A DNA stretch of 64,000 nt from Tritrichomonas musculus (taxonomy: Eukaryota; Parabasalia; Tritrichomonadida; Tritrichomonadidae). The stretch's first letter is position 1; every line of letters begins with the position of its first letter. The stretch covers positions 1,364,001-1,428,000 of the forward strand of contig JAPFFF010000006.1 in the NCBI GenBank assembly GCA_039105265.1. Reading direction: 5' to 3'. The notes beneath the pieces were generated by a model. It had not been told where the DNA came from and ran no database searches. It saw only the letters and a list, made by a program, of their open reading frames with translations. Shown here piece after piece: positions 11,078 to 20,413 of this stretch. The translations under genes were made by a program, and so were the position numbers.

Positions 11078-11291
11078 TTAACTAGTTAAAAAAAAATATT
11101 GTTAACCATGTGAAAATTAAAAAATGGCTGAATTGTAGGGAGAGTGGAGTATTCAAAAAAACTCAAAGAAGAAGAAGAAGAACAAAAAAATTATGAACAA
11201 TATCTCAAGGATAAACAAAATAATATTCCAATGCATTCTTAAAGATAATTAATTAAAAAAAAATATTTATATTATTACAAATTTTTTTTTA

Positions 11292-11629
11292 TTAAGGGAC
11301 CACTATCATATTTTTTTGTAAACATTTCAATATTGAGAAAACTCATAGAAAAGAAAATTCAATAGTTGTTATCTCGGAAAAAGTTTAAAACTTTAAAATT
11401 TCACCATTCCGATCATTTTTGTAAAATTTTTACTCCTTTCAACTTTTAAATTTTTATTGAAAAAAGGGAATAGGCTTAAAAGAAGAATAGAAATAAATGA
11501 TATGTAATTTATATAATTTATATATACCAAAATATAGCAAAAATACTCAAGAAATAATTTTTTTTAAGTCAATTAATTTTGTGATAACTCATAGAATTTT
11601 TAACATAGAATTTGATAGTGGTCCCTTAA
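11292..11629. mobile_element. TTAA-flanked MITE, 330 bp (piggyBac-like ends)
   Basis: The inverted repeat GGGACCACTATCA occurs at 11296-11308 and, reversed, at 11613-11625. Each end is directly flanked by TTAA (11292-11295 and 11626-11629). TTAA duplications are the hallmark of piggyBac-type insertion. The interior is AT-rich, has no coding capacity, and carries two copies of ACTCATAGAA. A Tc1/mariner-type TA duplication is an alternative reading because TTAA contains TA. Confidence 0.75.
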
Positions 11630-12257
11630 ATATGTTAAATAAAAATAAAACAAAATTTTTTTATTTCATTTGATTCTATAAAATATGGTAAAATGAAATT
11701 ATTTTAAAACTGTTTAATGGTTGAGAAATGATTTTCAATACCTCAAATTATTTTGGTTGTAAAATTTGAGGTTAAATCGGTAAATGATACAAAAACATCA
11801 TTAAAAAACTTAGGGTTTGTCGGAGCCCGATTTTTGATTTAGGTCTTAGAAAAAAAATAATATTTTTTTTTTTATTTTTGCGTTTGAATTCCCATTAGAG
11901 ATTATTATTGGCGAGATTGTTAAAATTGATGAATAATTGCCTAAGATTATTTTTTTCAAAAACGAATAGTTATGAAGTTATTTAAGGTCAAAAATGAACT
12001 TTTTTTTGGTGAAGTGAAAAAAATATTCTTTGAAAACTCATAGAAATTCTCTCAATTTTTGATAATGTAAGTTAATTAATTGAGTAGAGCAGGTCAAAAT
12101 TTAAAACAAATATATATAAAGATATACTATTTTTTATAATAGTTTATTCGTATTTATAAAATTAACAAACAAAACTAAATATTTATTTATTAGTTATATT
12201 TGGAAAAATCTCAAAGATGCTTTTAAAATGAACTTTCAATTTTGTTAAAAAAAACCT

Positions 12258-12546
12258 TACAGTATAGTAAAAAAATATGAAATCGTCAAAAAATACTAAA
12301 AAAGTTGGAAAATACACTTTTTCAAAGAAATAAGGCCAAATTTGCTTGGCTAATTCTTTTTATCGTCATTTGAAAAAATGGATTTTCGAACTTTTTCGTA
12401 AAATTCAAAAAGCTGGAAAAGCTACTTTTTCAAATGACGATAAAACAATATTTACTCAAAAAAATTGAGTGTTTATTATGAAAAAGCTTGTTTTCCAACT
12501 TTTTGAATAATATTTTTACGTTTTCATATTTTTTTACTATACTGTA
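12258..12546. mobile_element. pogo/mariner-type MITE, 285 bp, nearly palindromic
   Basis: The ends CAGTATAGTAAAAAAATATG match perfectly as inverted repeats over 23 bp (12260-12282 and 12522-12544) and imperfectly over about 65 bp. TA flanks both sides (12258-12259 and 12545-12546). The interior has a second inverted pair, TTTATCGTCATTTGAAAAA with its complement at about 12426-12445, so the whole element can fold on itself. A CAGT terminus with a TA target is typical of pogo/Tc1-mariner. The pogo-like transposase at 9677-10867 is a candidate trans-acting partner (inference). Confidence 0.8.
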
Positions 12547-12975
12547 AATTATAAATTTTAAAAATAAAATAACTTTTGTTAACGACGATTAACTATTGAA
12601 AAAGGTCGTACAACTGAATTTTAACAGTAAAACTCAATGATTGGTTTGTTTAAACTAATTATATTTTATTATAATAATAATAATCAGTTTTATAAATATT
12701 TGCATCGTACAAAATTCAAATTAAAATAAAAACTAAAAGGATATAAGTATATATTAAATTTTCTTCAGAAAATAAATTTGAGTATTTTATCTCAATTTAT
12801 TTTAATTATTTTTGATAAGAATTTTATAACACTTTATAAAAATTTAGAATAGCGATAACTTTTTATATAATTTATTTTAATCATTAATTCTTTTGATATC
12901 TTTTTATATGCTTTTAAAACATTAAGTGTTATATAAAAATAGTTATTATTATTGAAAAAAAAAATTCATTTTTTA

Positions 12976-15494
12976 GCCAAAAATTTAGTTGTGGAAATTT
13001 ATCCTTTTGTCACTTTTTAGGATAAGTTTGGGATAAAAAAAAAAAAAAAAAAAGTAAGCAAAAGTGGTGTAGGATAAATTGTATCTATTTATATATGCTT
13101 TTTTTTTGGAGAAAAAAAGAAAGTATAAAAATTTTGGAATAAAAATAAAAATTTTGGATTTTTTTTTTTGCAATATTGCAGTAGATAAATAAATTTTGTT
13201 TTGTAAATATATCGCTGAATATTAAATTGACAGTCAGTATCGAAGTTAATAAAAAATAAAAAAAAAAGTAAGCAAAAATAGAAAAACAGGATAAAATTTG
13301 TTACAAATTGCTAGAACTATTAACGATAATTGCTGTTCATATAATGATTAAATGCTTTCTCTTGTAAACAAAGTTGATTCCATCCAAAAAAAAAAATATT
13401 TCTAAACGTAAGATATTTTTCTATTAATTTACTCTCAAAATTTTCTAAAATTTTGAATATAATTGAATCTAAAAATACGTAAAATCTACAATAAATATAT
13501 GATATATCATATATTATATTATATTTATTTCAAAAAGATATTGAATATACTTATTGAAATAATTTCAATTAAGCTATAAATAAAAAAAGTTATAGAATTC
13601 AAAAATAGTTAATCGTGCATTGAATTTTTATAATAGATAGAATTAATTCAAAATGAATATTCCAAATAATAAAACGAATTAACTTCATTTTATATCATAT
13701 ATATATATATAAATATACATAAACTATATATATTGACATTAATAAGAATTTAATTAAGATAAACAAAAGATATGATTATTTATATAAAAAAACGATGATT
13801 TTTTAACCAATCACATCATTATTATTAATAATGATGTGCAGAGTTGTAATATGATTTGAGAATATCTCTCAAAATTCAATGAAAATTGAGATATAGGTCC
13901 CAAATTTTTTGAATTAATTGAAATTATTAAATAAATTTTTCAGATAAAAAACGATTAATTTTTTTTTATAGATTCTAATATTCAATAAAAATATTAATAT
14001 TTTGAATATAAATGCAGATTCATGTAATTATATATATATTATTAAAATTATATTTTTATTTTAATAAGATATTTATTCAAATTTTATCAAAATAAAAATA
14101 GATTAATATAAAAAGAGAGATATGGTTATAAATTGACCTTATAATGTTATTTTTATGTATTTTAATATAATAACAAAGGATTACATTAGATTTATTTATT
14201 AATTTGTTATTTATTTTTATATATATAATTTATTTAAAAATTATATTAAATGTATATATATAATTGATCAAGAAATATATATAATAAATAATACATACTT
14301 TCAATGATATTCAATTTTCAATAATTAGCATGAAAATAATTTATTGAAATTCTAATCGTCTAACGAGTAAATTGTGAGTTTTTCCTTCAAATAATTTGAA
14401 AGAATTGAATCTATCGTTCGAATTTTTTTGGCGAGGTTCGTTTTCTCGCCAAATACCTGATAAATAATATTTTTGATAAATAATTGTTAATATATAATAC
14501 TATTTTTTTTTCCAATCTAAAATTTTGGAGTTGAAATTGAGTTCTATTTACGAATATTTCATTTTTAAAAAATACATTATTTTTTGCTGAACAAATAACT
14601 GATTTGCTATTAATAAACATCAAATGATTTATCTATTTAATTTATTTAATTACCATTAATTTTTTCAGAATGATTTAAATGTGATTTTTCATATACTGCT
14701 TTAATAGCACTTTTTATTATTATTATATATTATAAAATAATGTTATTATTTATATTCAAATGTTTAATTGTTTATATATTGTTTTTTTTATGAGTTATAT
14801 ATAAATTATTGACTTCAAAAAAATATCTCAATTAATTTGAATAATCTCATAGAATCGGTCAGTCTGATTATTATATAATGTGAGATGATGAAAAAAAATA
14901 TTTTGTTACCTTTTTTTACATATTCATCATTGTTTTTGATTAACTAATTTTTTTCGATGAAAAAAAAGCAATTCTCGCAAATTTTGAAAATTGCAATAAA
15001 AATTTTAAATAATATTCCAAATAATGATAATAAAACAGCTAAAAATGATATTATTTAAACAAAAACTTTCCTTTTTAAGGTACAAATCCAGTACGTTACG
15101 TAACCGCCATTTTTTTTGACACTTTATAAGAAAAAATCGACATGTTATATAAAAAATCGAATATCTGATTATTTTTTACATAACATGTCATTGAATTAAG
15201 AAAAATGTAAAATAAATGTCAAAAACACACCTTGTCAATTTAAACTTTTTCAAAGACCCCCATCTATTCAAATAATAAACGTTCTCACTTACAAAAAATA
15301 ACGTACTGGATTTGTACCTTAATAATAAATAAATATTATATTTAAATTGAAAAATTTTTTTTTTTTTTTTGTTTTTCCACGCTTTCCTCAGATCATTACT
15401 TAAAATTTACGAGTTTTTCTTAAAAAAAAAATTTAGGATAAATTTAGGATAAAATTTTGTTTAAAGGATAAATTTCCACACCTAAGCCAAAAAT
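12976..15494. mobile_element. Mutator-like non-autonomous element, 2.5 kb, 9-bp target duplication
   Basis: The inverted ends TTAGTTGTGGAAATTTATCC (12985-13004) and GGATAAATTTCCACACCTAA (15466-15485) match at 19 of 20 positions. They are flanked by the direct repeat GCCAAAAAT at 12976-12984 and 15486-15494. A 9-bp target duplication points to the Mutator (MULE) superfamily. GGATAAA motifs recur just inside both ends, as subterminal repeats. The interior has no credible coding frame, so the element would need a transposase in trans. A 240-bp TTAA element is inserted near its right end. Confidence 0.75.
15075..15322. mobile_element. TTAA-flanked MITE, 240 bp, nested in the Mutator-like element
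   Basis: The perfect 20-bp inverted ends GGTACAAATCCAGTACGTTA lie at 15079-15098 and, reversed, at 15299-15318. TTAA lies directly outside both. There is an inner inverted pair around GACATGTTATATAAAAAAT and its complement near 15160-15190. It has no coding capacity. Its ends differ from the 330-bp TTAA element at 11296, so it is a separate family. Confidence 0.75.
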
Positions 15495-15506
15495 GCAGAA
15501 AAATTG

Positions 15507-15752
15507 AATTTGTTAGAGGTGCGGACAGGGTGAAGTGATTTAGATTCGCACCAAAATTTGCATATATTAATTATTTTTTATGAGTGTCATAATGATATAA
15601 TTATTTTTTATTTTCGTCCACGGGGCCGACTTGTGGTGATATATGATTTTTTTTCTGAGGTAGAAAAATATAAACCACTGAAAAAAATATAAAAATATGT
15701 AAACTATAGAAATTATGTAATTAATAGAAAAATCTATTATTTAGAAGAAAAA
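15507..15752. mobile_element. hAT-like element, left part (split by the Polinton)
   Basis: The terminal sequence AGAGGTGCGGACA starts at 15515 and is preceded by AATTTGTT (15507-15514). The matching inverted end TGTCCGCACCTCT ends at 47111 and is followed by the same AATTTGTT (47112-47119). An 8-bp target duplication with an AGAGGTG-type end is characteristic of hAT transposons. Only 238 bp of the element lie on this side of the Polinton. There is no coding frame. Confidence 0.75.
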
Positions 15753-15834
15753 AGTAGTTATATATTTGCCACGATTTTTGCACTTCGTTCAAAAACCGCG
15801 TCAAATATTTCCCATCCGCGACCCCAGCCCCGCT

Positions 15835-16437
15835 ATGTCAGGTACTATGGATATCAGCAAAATGTTTAGGGATTCACTCAAGCCTTGTTTCAAGTTGTTA
15901 GCTGAGAAGGTCAATGAGCTAGAGGCTGAGTTTGATAATTACCCTACTGTGGATGAAGCTAATGAAGGTCTAGAAGTACTGATACGTAGGATAGAGACAT
16001 TAGAGGGTGAAAATATTGCATTAAAAGATACTATAGCAGCAATGGAAGCTAGAATTTATGCGCTTGAACCACATGGACCAACTTTGCCTGATTTCTATCA
16101 AGGGTTTAATAATCATGAAGTTGGTGAAAATGATTATTGGGAAGTAAGTGATCGGGGAGGAGTCATGTATTTCGATATATGTTTTGAAATGCATAATGAT
16201 GACAGTGAATATGCATTTGTATTAAATGACGATAAAGATGTCAAACACTACATTAGATTAAAGATAAACTTTGAGACTGAGGAATGTGTTTCTTATCTTG
16301 ATGAACTAAATGGAAATACAGAACCTTTAACTCAAAATTCTAACGGTTATTATCAAATACCAGACGAATTACTGGACTCATTTAATTCATCAATGTATTA
16401 TCGTAAACCATATCTTGAAGTTTATTCAAAACCATGA
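15835..16437 (+). CDS. Coiled-coil protein gene inserted in the left terminal repeat
   Basis: A 200-residue protein starts at ATG 15835 (MSGTMDISKMFRD). An earlier in-frame ATG at 15766 lies inside the terminal repeat itself, so the 15835 start is preferred; even this ATG is formed at the repeat edge. Residues 15-75 form a strong coiled coil (VNELEAEF, RRIETLEGENIAL). Residues 85-200 form an aromatic, acidic, probably beta-rich domain. The coil followed by a beta domain resembles, at the level of layout only, the large protein at 1614-3551 of element A. It exists only at this end of element B. No family is recognised. Confidence 0.6.
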   Translation: MSGTMDISKMFRDSLKPCFKLLAEKVNELEAEFDNYPTVDEANEGLEVLIRRIETLEGENIALKDTIAAMEARIYALEPHGPTLPDFYQGFNNHEVGENDYWEVSDRGGVMYFDICFEMHNDDSEYAFVLNDDKDVKHYIRLKINFETEECVSYLDELNGNTEPLTQNSNGYYQIPDELLDSFNSSMYYRKPYLEVYSKP

Positions 16438-16738
16438 GTAGGAATAGGTACGAGATTCTCGGGGCAGGTACCTGTGCCGTTTCATAGATGGGCGGTAGGG
16501 GTGGGGTACCTGTGCCGTTTCATTGATGGTAGGCGTTGAGGTGGGTGGGTGGGAATTAGGGGTGGGGCCCCTGTGCCGTTTCATTGATGGGGAGCAGTAG
16601 TGAGAACAAGAATATTTTTTTCTTTTCTTTTCTTTTTTTCTTTTTTCTTTTCTTTTCTTTTTCTTTTTCTTTTATGACGAGTTCGTGTTGACGCGTGGGC
16701 AGCCTGTGCCCCGCGGAAACCGACTCGTATATACTACT
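16438..16738. repeat. GC-rich tandem repeat and pyrimidine tract in the left-end insertion
   Basis: Three copies of CCTGTGCCGTTTCATTGATGG (one with ATAGATGG) lie near 16470-16491, 16508-16529 and 16569-16590, separated by G-rich spacers. They are followed at 16618-16673 by an almost pure T/C tract (TTTTCTTTTC units). There is no coding capacity. The GC content is far above that of the surroundings. Confidence 0.8.
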
Positions 16739-16925
16739 TGATCCCCCACTCCCATTAATGATCTTCCACTGGGCTTGTTCTCAGGATTCCTCTCAACGCT
16801 CTGCTAGGAAGGAGGCCCCGTATCGTTAATATCAAAAAAGCTATAGAAAAAGTTGTTAATTGTGTGGTTTACTTAAAACCTAGTATGAGAGTATTTATTA
16901 AACGTCCTCTCAATAAACGTCCTTT

Positions 16926-17420
16926 TTATGGCTTCCAATCAGGATCTTTTTTGAGGTCATCTTTTTCCTCTTTTTCCTCTTCTTCTTTATGTTCTTCATT
17001 TTCTTCAATTTCATCAGAAGTTAAAACCCATTCAATATAGGGTTTTTCAGGCACTTCAGGGAATTTACTTTGTCTGAATCGTTCCATACTGACTTCTCTT
17101 TGAATCATAGTCTTAACGGATTCATATTCAGCACGATCATGGACCAATTTTTCCATATTGAGGACAATTTTGTGAGCATCTTGATCAAAATCAAGTGAAA
17201 AATTGAGGTCTTTACAGTGTCGTTTGAATGATCTATACAAATAGTAGATGGCTATTCCTCGTCTGATTCGATCTTCTTCAACTTGATTAAAGAAATAGCT
17301 CGAAACTGTGATATTAGGATTTGGCCTTTCTTGCTCTTTTTGCTTTTCTTGCTCTTTTTGCTTTTCTTGCTCTTTTTGCTTTTCTTGCTCTTGTTCGGGT
17401 ACCTGTGGCTGGGAAGACAT
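16926..17420 (-). CDS. Charged repeat protein, element B left end
   Basis: A 164-residue protein starts at ATG 17420 (MSSQPQVPEQEQEKQ). Upstream in-frame codons to 17459 belong to the shared promoter block, which recurs before other genes, so they are excluded. Residues 8-30 are tandem KQKEQE units. The middle holds a helical domain (SSYFFNQVEEDRIRRG, YYLYRSFKRHC), and the C-terminus is a long Glu/Lys tail. It is divergent from the 684-residue gene at 17553. It occupies the mirror position of the gene at 45249 near the other end. The function is unknown. Confidence 0.65.
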   Translation of the reverse strand: MSSQPQVPEQEQEKQKEQEKQKEQEKQKEQERPNPNITVSSYFFNQVEEDRIRRGIAIYYLYRSFKRHCKDLNFSLDFDQDAHKIVLNMEKLVHDRAEYESVKTMIQREVSMERFRQSKFPEVPEKPYIEWVLTSDEIEENEEHKEEEEKEEKDDLKKDPDWKP

Positions 17421-17552
17421 AAGTAAAAATGAGGTGATGAGGTGAGCTCGAAAAATCATATTTTTAGCGAGGGACCTAACGGGTTTTCGGGGTGGAGACC
17501 GTTTACCGAAAATCTAATTTTTTCTCGTCGCCTCATCACATCACTTTTTATC
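17421..17552. promoter_or_regulatory. Divergent promoter block, left end of element B
   Basis: The 132 bp between two outward ATGs contains Inr-like TCATTTTTACTT on the minus side and ATCACTTTTTATC on the plus side, each just before the ATG. The centre has GAGACCGTTTACCGAAAATC. An inverted copy of the block lies at 45063-45248. Confidence 0.7.
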
Positions 17553-19607
17553 ATGTCGAACAGCGACAACAGCAACAGCAACAACAAGAGCAACAGCAAC
17601 AAGCTAATACAAGAATATGAAAAAGAATATGATGAAGAAGAAGAAGAAGAAGAAGAAGATTGCGTTGAAGAAATTACTCTAGAGCAATTCATGCAATTAT
17701 ATCCAGGAGAAGAAGAAAAAATAGTTGACTTGTCTCATATAAAATATCGCCCATACAAACGTTTACCAACAAAACTCTCCTACAAACAAATGCAAGAATT
17801 TCGAGAAAAAGGGCTAGATACACCAAAAGAGCAACTAAATTGGTTAAATGCTAAATTGTTATGGAATTCTTTAGATCAAGATCAAAAGTGTCTCCTTGCC
17901 GCACATTTATTAGGAGACGAATTATTTGCAAAAGGCGAAAAACAAGCATTACATTTGTACACAGATGACAATGAACAAAAAGAGGGCCCAATGTCAATTC
18001 AGTTTTTGTGTTGGTGGGATGATTTGGAAAAAAAATTAGCAGATCTCAAAAAGCCAAAAATTGCAGAAAAGCACCAAAAGAAATTTGAATACAGACAAAA
18101 TCATTACTTTGATTTACCAATGGATGTTATCAAGGTAATAGTGGGTAGACACTTACCAGAATACAATTCAGATTACGCAAACAATTGTGCAATATTAGGA
18201 GAAATAAATCCAGCAGACCCAAAAAATCTCAAAAAATTAAATAAAATCATCGAAGTGGGACCAGAATTAGCAGAGCAAATTCAAGAACAAGAGGAAGAAC
18301 AAGAAGAAAACATCCGTGTTCTTGATCTAATAAAAAACCAAGAAGACGCGATCATTGAATTAGCAACTGCATATCAAAAAATTTATTCAAAATCTTCAAC
18401 AGACGCATATATGCAAGCACGTGAAAGAATTATTACAGTCTTGAAAGAATACAAATACCTCGAACAAGTCCCGCCTTTGATTGAATTGCTCACGGAAGAA
18501 GAAAATGTAAAATATGCTCAAAAAATGGAAGATGATCGTCAGGTAGAAGAAAATACAAAAGAGTATCTTATCTCATCAACCGCAGATTTATTACAAAGAA
18601 TAAATCCAAAATTGTCAAGAGAAGAGGCAATGGCCGATGCAGATAGCAGATTGTTTCACAAAATGTTTGATGACAAAAAGAAAGCAAGTGAAATCTACTC
18701 GAAGGAATTGTTGACCAGTAAAGAATTGAAAAAGTTTGATTCAGCAACTCAAAAATTACGATCATTGAAAGAAATCCAAGAAGATTCTGATGATGATGTT
18801 GATAAAGATGTTGCTGAAATTCTTCAAATCATAAACAAATTGCCTCAAAAAGATGAAAAGGATCTCACCGCACCTGAAAAAGATAAAGAAGACGAAAGCG
18901 AAAAAAATCTCATCTTTACCACCAGCAGAAAATTTCAAAAACTATATCCCGAAAAGACCAATCAAGAAATTAAGGCTGAAGTTGAAAAAAGATTGAAAGA
19001 CAAAATGACAGGAAATCGAAAGGCATCAAGAATTTTCCCCGATGAATTACTCAAAGATGATGAAAAAGAAAGATGGTCAACAATTGAAGACAACTATACT
19101 CATCAATTCGATGAAAAAATTTCCAAAGAAGTAACCAAAAATGTTCTTTTTGATTTACAGATGGAGAACGACTCACTAGTATTGCCACCACCAGGAATGA
19201 GCAAAGAAGACTGGGCAAGAATGAATGCCGATCCTAACAAATTAAAAGCAGATATTTATAAAAAATTACAAGACCTCCCACCACCACCTCCACCTCAACC
19301 AGAAAATTGGCGAGAATTACCTCAAACTCACAAATGGGGAAATATACAAGAATTCACATCCGATCAAAAATCTCAAAAGGAAATTCAGCTAAGAAATGAA
19401 TTGATCGAATTCTTCAAAAAGCGATACAATGGGGACGAGAATTTGGCAAATGAAGTCGTTCACGCAAGAATTGCTGAATTTCAAAGGAAAACACCAAACG
19501 TATCCTGGTTCAAATTCCACATTGACAATTTCCTCACCACAGTTGAACGTCAAGATCTACACACTGAACCAGTTCCACCTAACGTTCAAGAAGTTGACGA
19601 AAAATAA
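17553..19607 (+). CDS. Large charged coiled-coil protein of element B
   Basis: A 684-residue protein starts at ATG 17553 (MSNSDNSNSNNKSN), chosen because the Inr-like TCACTTTTTATC lies just upstream; the open frame before it is promoter sequence. The N-terminus is Asn/Ser-rich, then acidic (a run of Glu). The body is helical with repeated stretches such as RKFQKLYPEKTNQEIKAEVE and LLQRINPKLSREEAMADAD, which look like internal repeats around residues 345-375 and 450-480. A proline run (LPPPPPPQP) occurs near residue 575. There is no signal peptide, membrane segment or enzyme motif. It could be a tegument-like or scaffold protein, but this is a guess. Confidence 0.7.
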   Translation: MSNSDNSNSNNKSNSNKLIQEYEKEYDEEEEEEEEDCVEEITLEQFMQLYPGEEEKIVDLSHIKYRPYKRLPTKLSYKQMQEFREKGLDTPKEQLNWLNAKLLWNSLDQDQKCLLAAHLLGDELFAKGEKQALHLYTDDNEQKEGPMSIQFLCWWDDLEKKLADLKKPKIAEKHQKKFEYRQNHYFDLPMDVIKVIVGRHLPEYNSDYANNCAILGEINPADPKNLKKLNKIIEVGPELAEQIQEQEEEQEENIRVLDLIKNQEDAIIELATAYQKIYSKSSTDAYMQARERIITVLKEYKYLEQVPPLIELLTEEENVKYAQKMEDDRQVEENTKEYLISSTADLLQRINPKLSREEAMADADSRLFHKMFDDKKKASEIYSKELLTSKELKKFDSATQKLRSLKEIQEDSDDDVDKDVAEILQIINKLPQKDEKDLTAPEKDKEDESEKNLIFTTSRKFQKLYPEKTNQEIKAEVEKRLKDKMTGNRKASRIFPDELLKDDEKERWSTIEDNYTHQFDEKISKEVTKNVLFDLQMENDSLVLPPPGMSKEDWARMNADPNKLKADIYKKLQDLPPPPPPQPENWRELPQTHKWGNIQEFTSDQKSQKEIQLRNELIEFFKKRYNGDENLANEVVHARIAEFQRKTPNVSWFKFHIDNFLTTVERQDLHTEPVPPNVQEVDEK

Positions 19608-19700
19608 AAATTCCGATTATTGAGAGGTCGGTATAAAAATTACTCTCAACAAGATTTAGGTTTCTAATAAACCTTTAATTTAAAAAATTAACTTTTTTAT

Positions 19701-20096
19701 TTATTTATTTTCTTTTGCTTTTTCTTTTGCTATTTCTTTTGCTTTTTCTTTTGGTGTCGGAACATATTTCCCTTTATCATAACCAATCATAATTCCAGGT
19801 GCCAGAAATGATTGAATGAACTCAATATGTGTATCAAACCATTTAATTAATATATTTTTTTTTCGTTGTTCTTCACGTGATAGAGCAGGGATTTTGATTT
19901 TTAAATTATGTTCCATCATTTGTCTCATTACATTGGCAACGGAAATCAATTTTTCGATTGGAACATTTTCACCATATCTTTTTGTGAGGACTTTCCAAGC
20001 TTGTGTTTTCTTAGGTTTTTTCATATCTTTTGCAGACATAGCTGGTATATCATCTTTAATTTCAAATTGTTCAGGTACACTTGGTTTGTCAGACAT
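19701..20096 (-). CDS. Small basic protein, element B
   Basis: A 131-residue protein starts at ATG 20096 (MSDKPSVPEQFEIKD). The middle is a helical domain (AWKVLTKRYGENVPIEKL, ALSREEQRKKNILIKWFD). The C-terminus is a Lys/Glu repeat of the KEKAKE type. It diverges from the gene at 20186, with about 90 bp between the two ATGs. The family is not recognised. Confidence 0.6.
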   Translation of the reverse strand: MSDKPSVPEQFEIKDDIPAMSAKDMKKPKKTQAWKVLTKRYGENVPIEKLISVANVMRQMMEHNLKIKIPALSREEQRKKNILIKWFDTHIEFIQSFLAPGIMIGYDKGKYVPTPKEKAKEIAKEKAKENK

Positions 20097-20185
20097 TTAT
20101 AAAAAATGAACTTTTTCACTAGGCGACCGTTAACCAAAAAATCTAATTTTTTCTAGTGAGGTCATCACTTCATTTTTATACAAGC
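20097..20185. promoter_or_regulatory. Divergent promoter between 20096 and 20186
   Basis: It contains Inr-like TCACTTCATTTTTATAC just before the plus-strand ATG, and GACCGTTAACC in the centre, which resembles the block at 17421-17552. Confidence 0.55.
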
Positions 20186-20413
20186 ATGGAAGCCAGTACG
20201 ATCCAACACTTACTCGAAGTTGTCGAAGCTCTTGATAGTGTTCATGAATGGAGAACTATTTCTGATGATCTTGATCAAAGAGAAAAAATGGCATATATGC
20301 TCCAAGAAGCTGCAACCAATATGAATCACATCGATGATGTTCGTGTGATAATGAATGATGGAGATACCACAAATGAAGAAAAAGCTGACGAACTTGAATG
20401 CTTCTTCATTTAA
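20186..20413 (+). CDS. Small acidic protein, element B
   Basis: A 75-residue protein starts at ATG 20186 (MEASTIQHLLEVVEAL). The upstream frame lacks an ATG and contains the Inr-like sequence, so this start is firm. It is predicted to be entirely helical and acidic (DQREKMAYMLQEAATNMN). It ends directly at TAAG followed by AT-rich DNA. The function is unknown. Confidence 0.55.
   Translation: MEASTIQHLLEVVEALDSVHEWRTISDDLDQREKMAYMLQEAATNMNHIDDVRVIMNDGDTTNEEKADELECFFI

Larger units (their letters stand above)
10868..15514. other. AT-rich non-coding region made of nested small transposons
   Basis: No convincing gene is present in this 4.6-kb stretch; open frames here are short, Lys/Phe/Ile-rich and AT-driven. 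It holds a 62-bp poly-T tract and four inverted-repeat elements listed separately (11296-11625, 12260-12544, 12985-15485 and, inside the last, 15079-15318). The remaining sequence is simple A/T-rich host intergenic DNA. Confidence 0.8.
15753..16874. repeat. Left terminal inverted repeat of element B, carrying an insertion of about 0.9 kb
   Basis: Positions 15753-15845 and about 16739-16874 are the reverse complement of the contiguous right repeat (45740-45966), with only a few differences. Between them lie about 895 bp absent from the right end, holding a 603-bp gene, three copies of a GC-rich repeat and a pyrimidine tract. The repeat is about 228 bp long without this extra DNA. Confidence 0.85.

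Noticed and set aside
9640-11160. Terminal inverted repeats for the pogo-like transposase
   Set aside because: I compared both flanks by eye and found no matching pair that I could defend, so only the coding region is called.
12985-14623. Short frames at 12985-13173 and 14411-14623
   Set aside because: They are Lys/Phe/Ile-rich and driven by AT content, and the region is explained as a gene-free Mutator-like element.
10868-15514. tRNA or other structured RNA genes in the non-coding regions
   Set aside because: No cloverleaf with conserved TTC-loop sequence was seen. The hairpins found are ends of transposons.
17421-17552. Longer N-termini reading through the promoter block (starting MIFRAHL) for the genes at 17420 and 45249
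   Set aside because: The extra residues come from a DNA block repeated as an inverted promoter copy before unrelated genes, and Inr-like sequence lies between the two ATGs.
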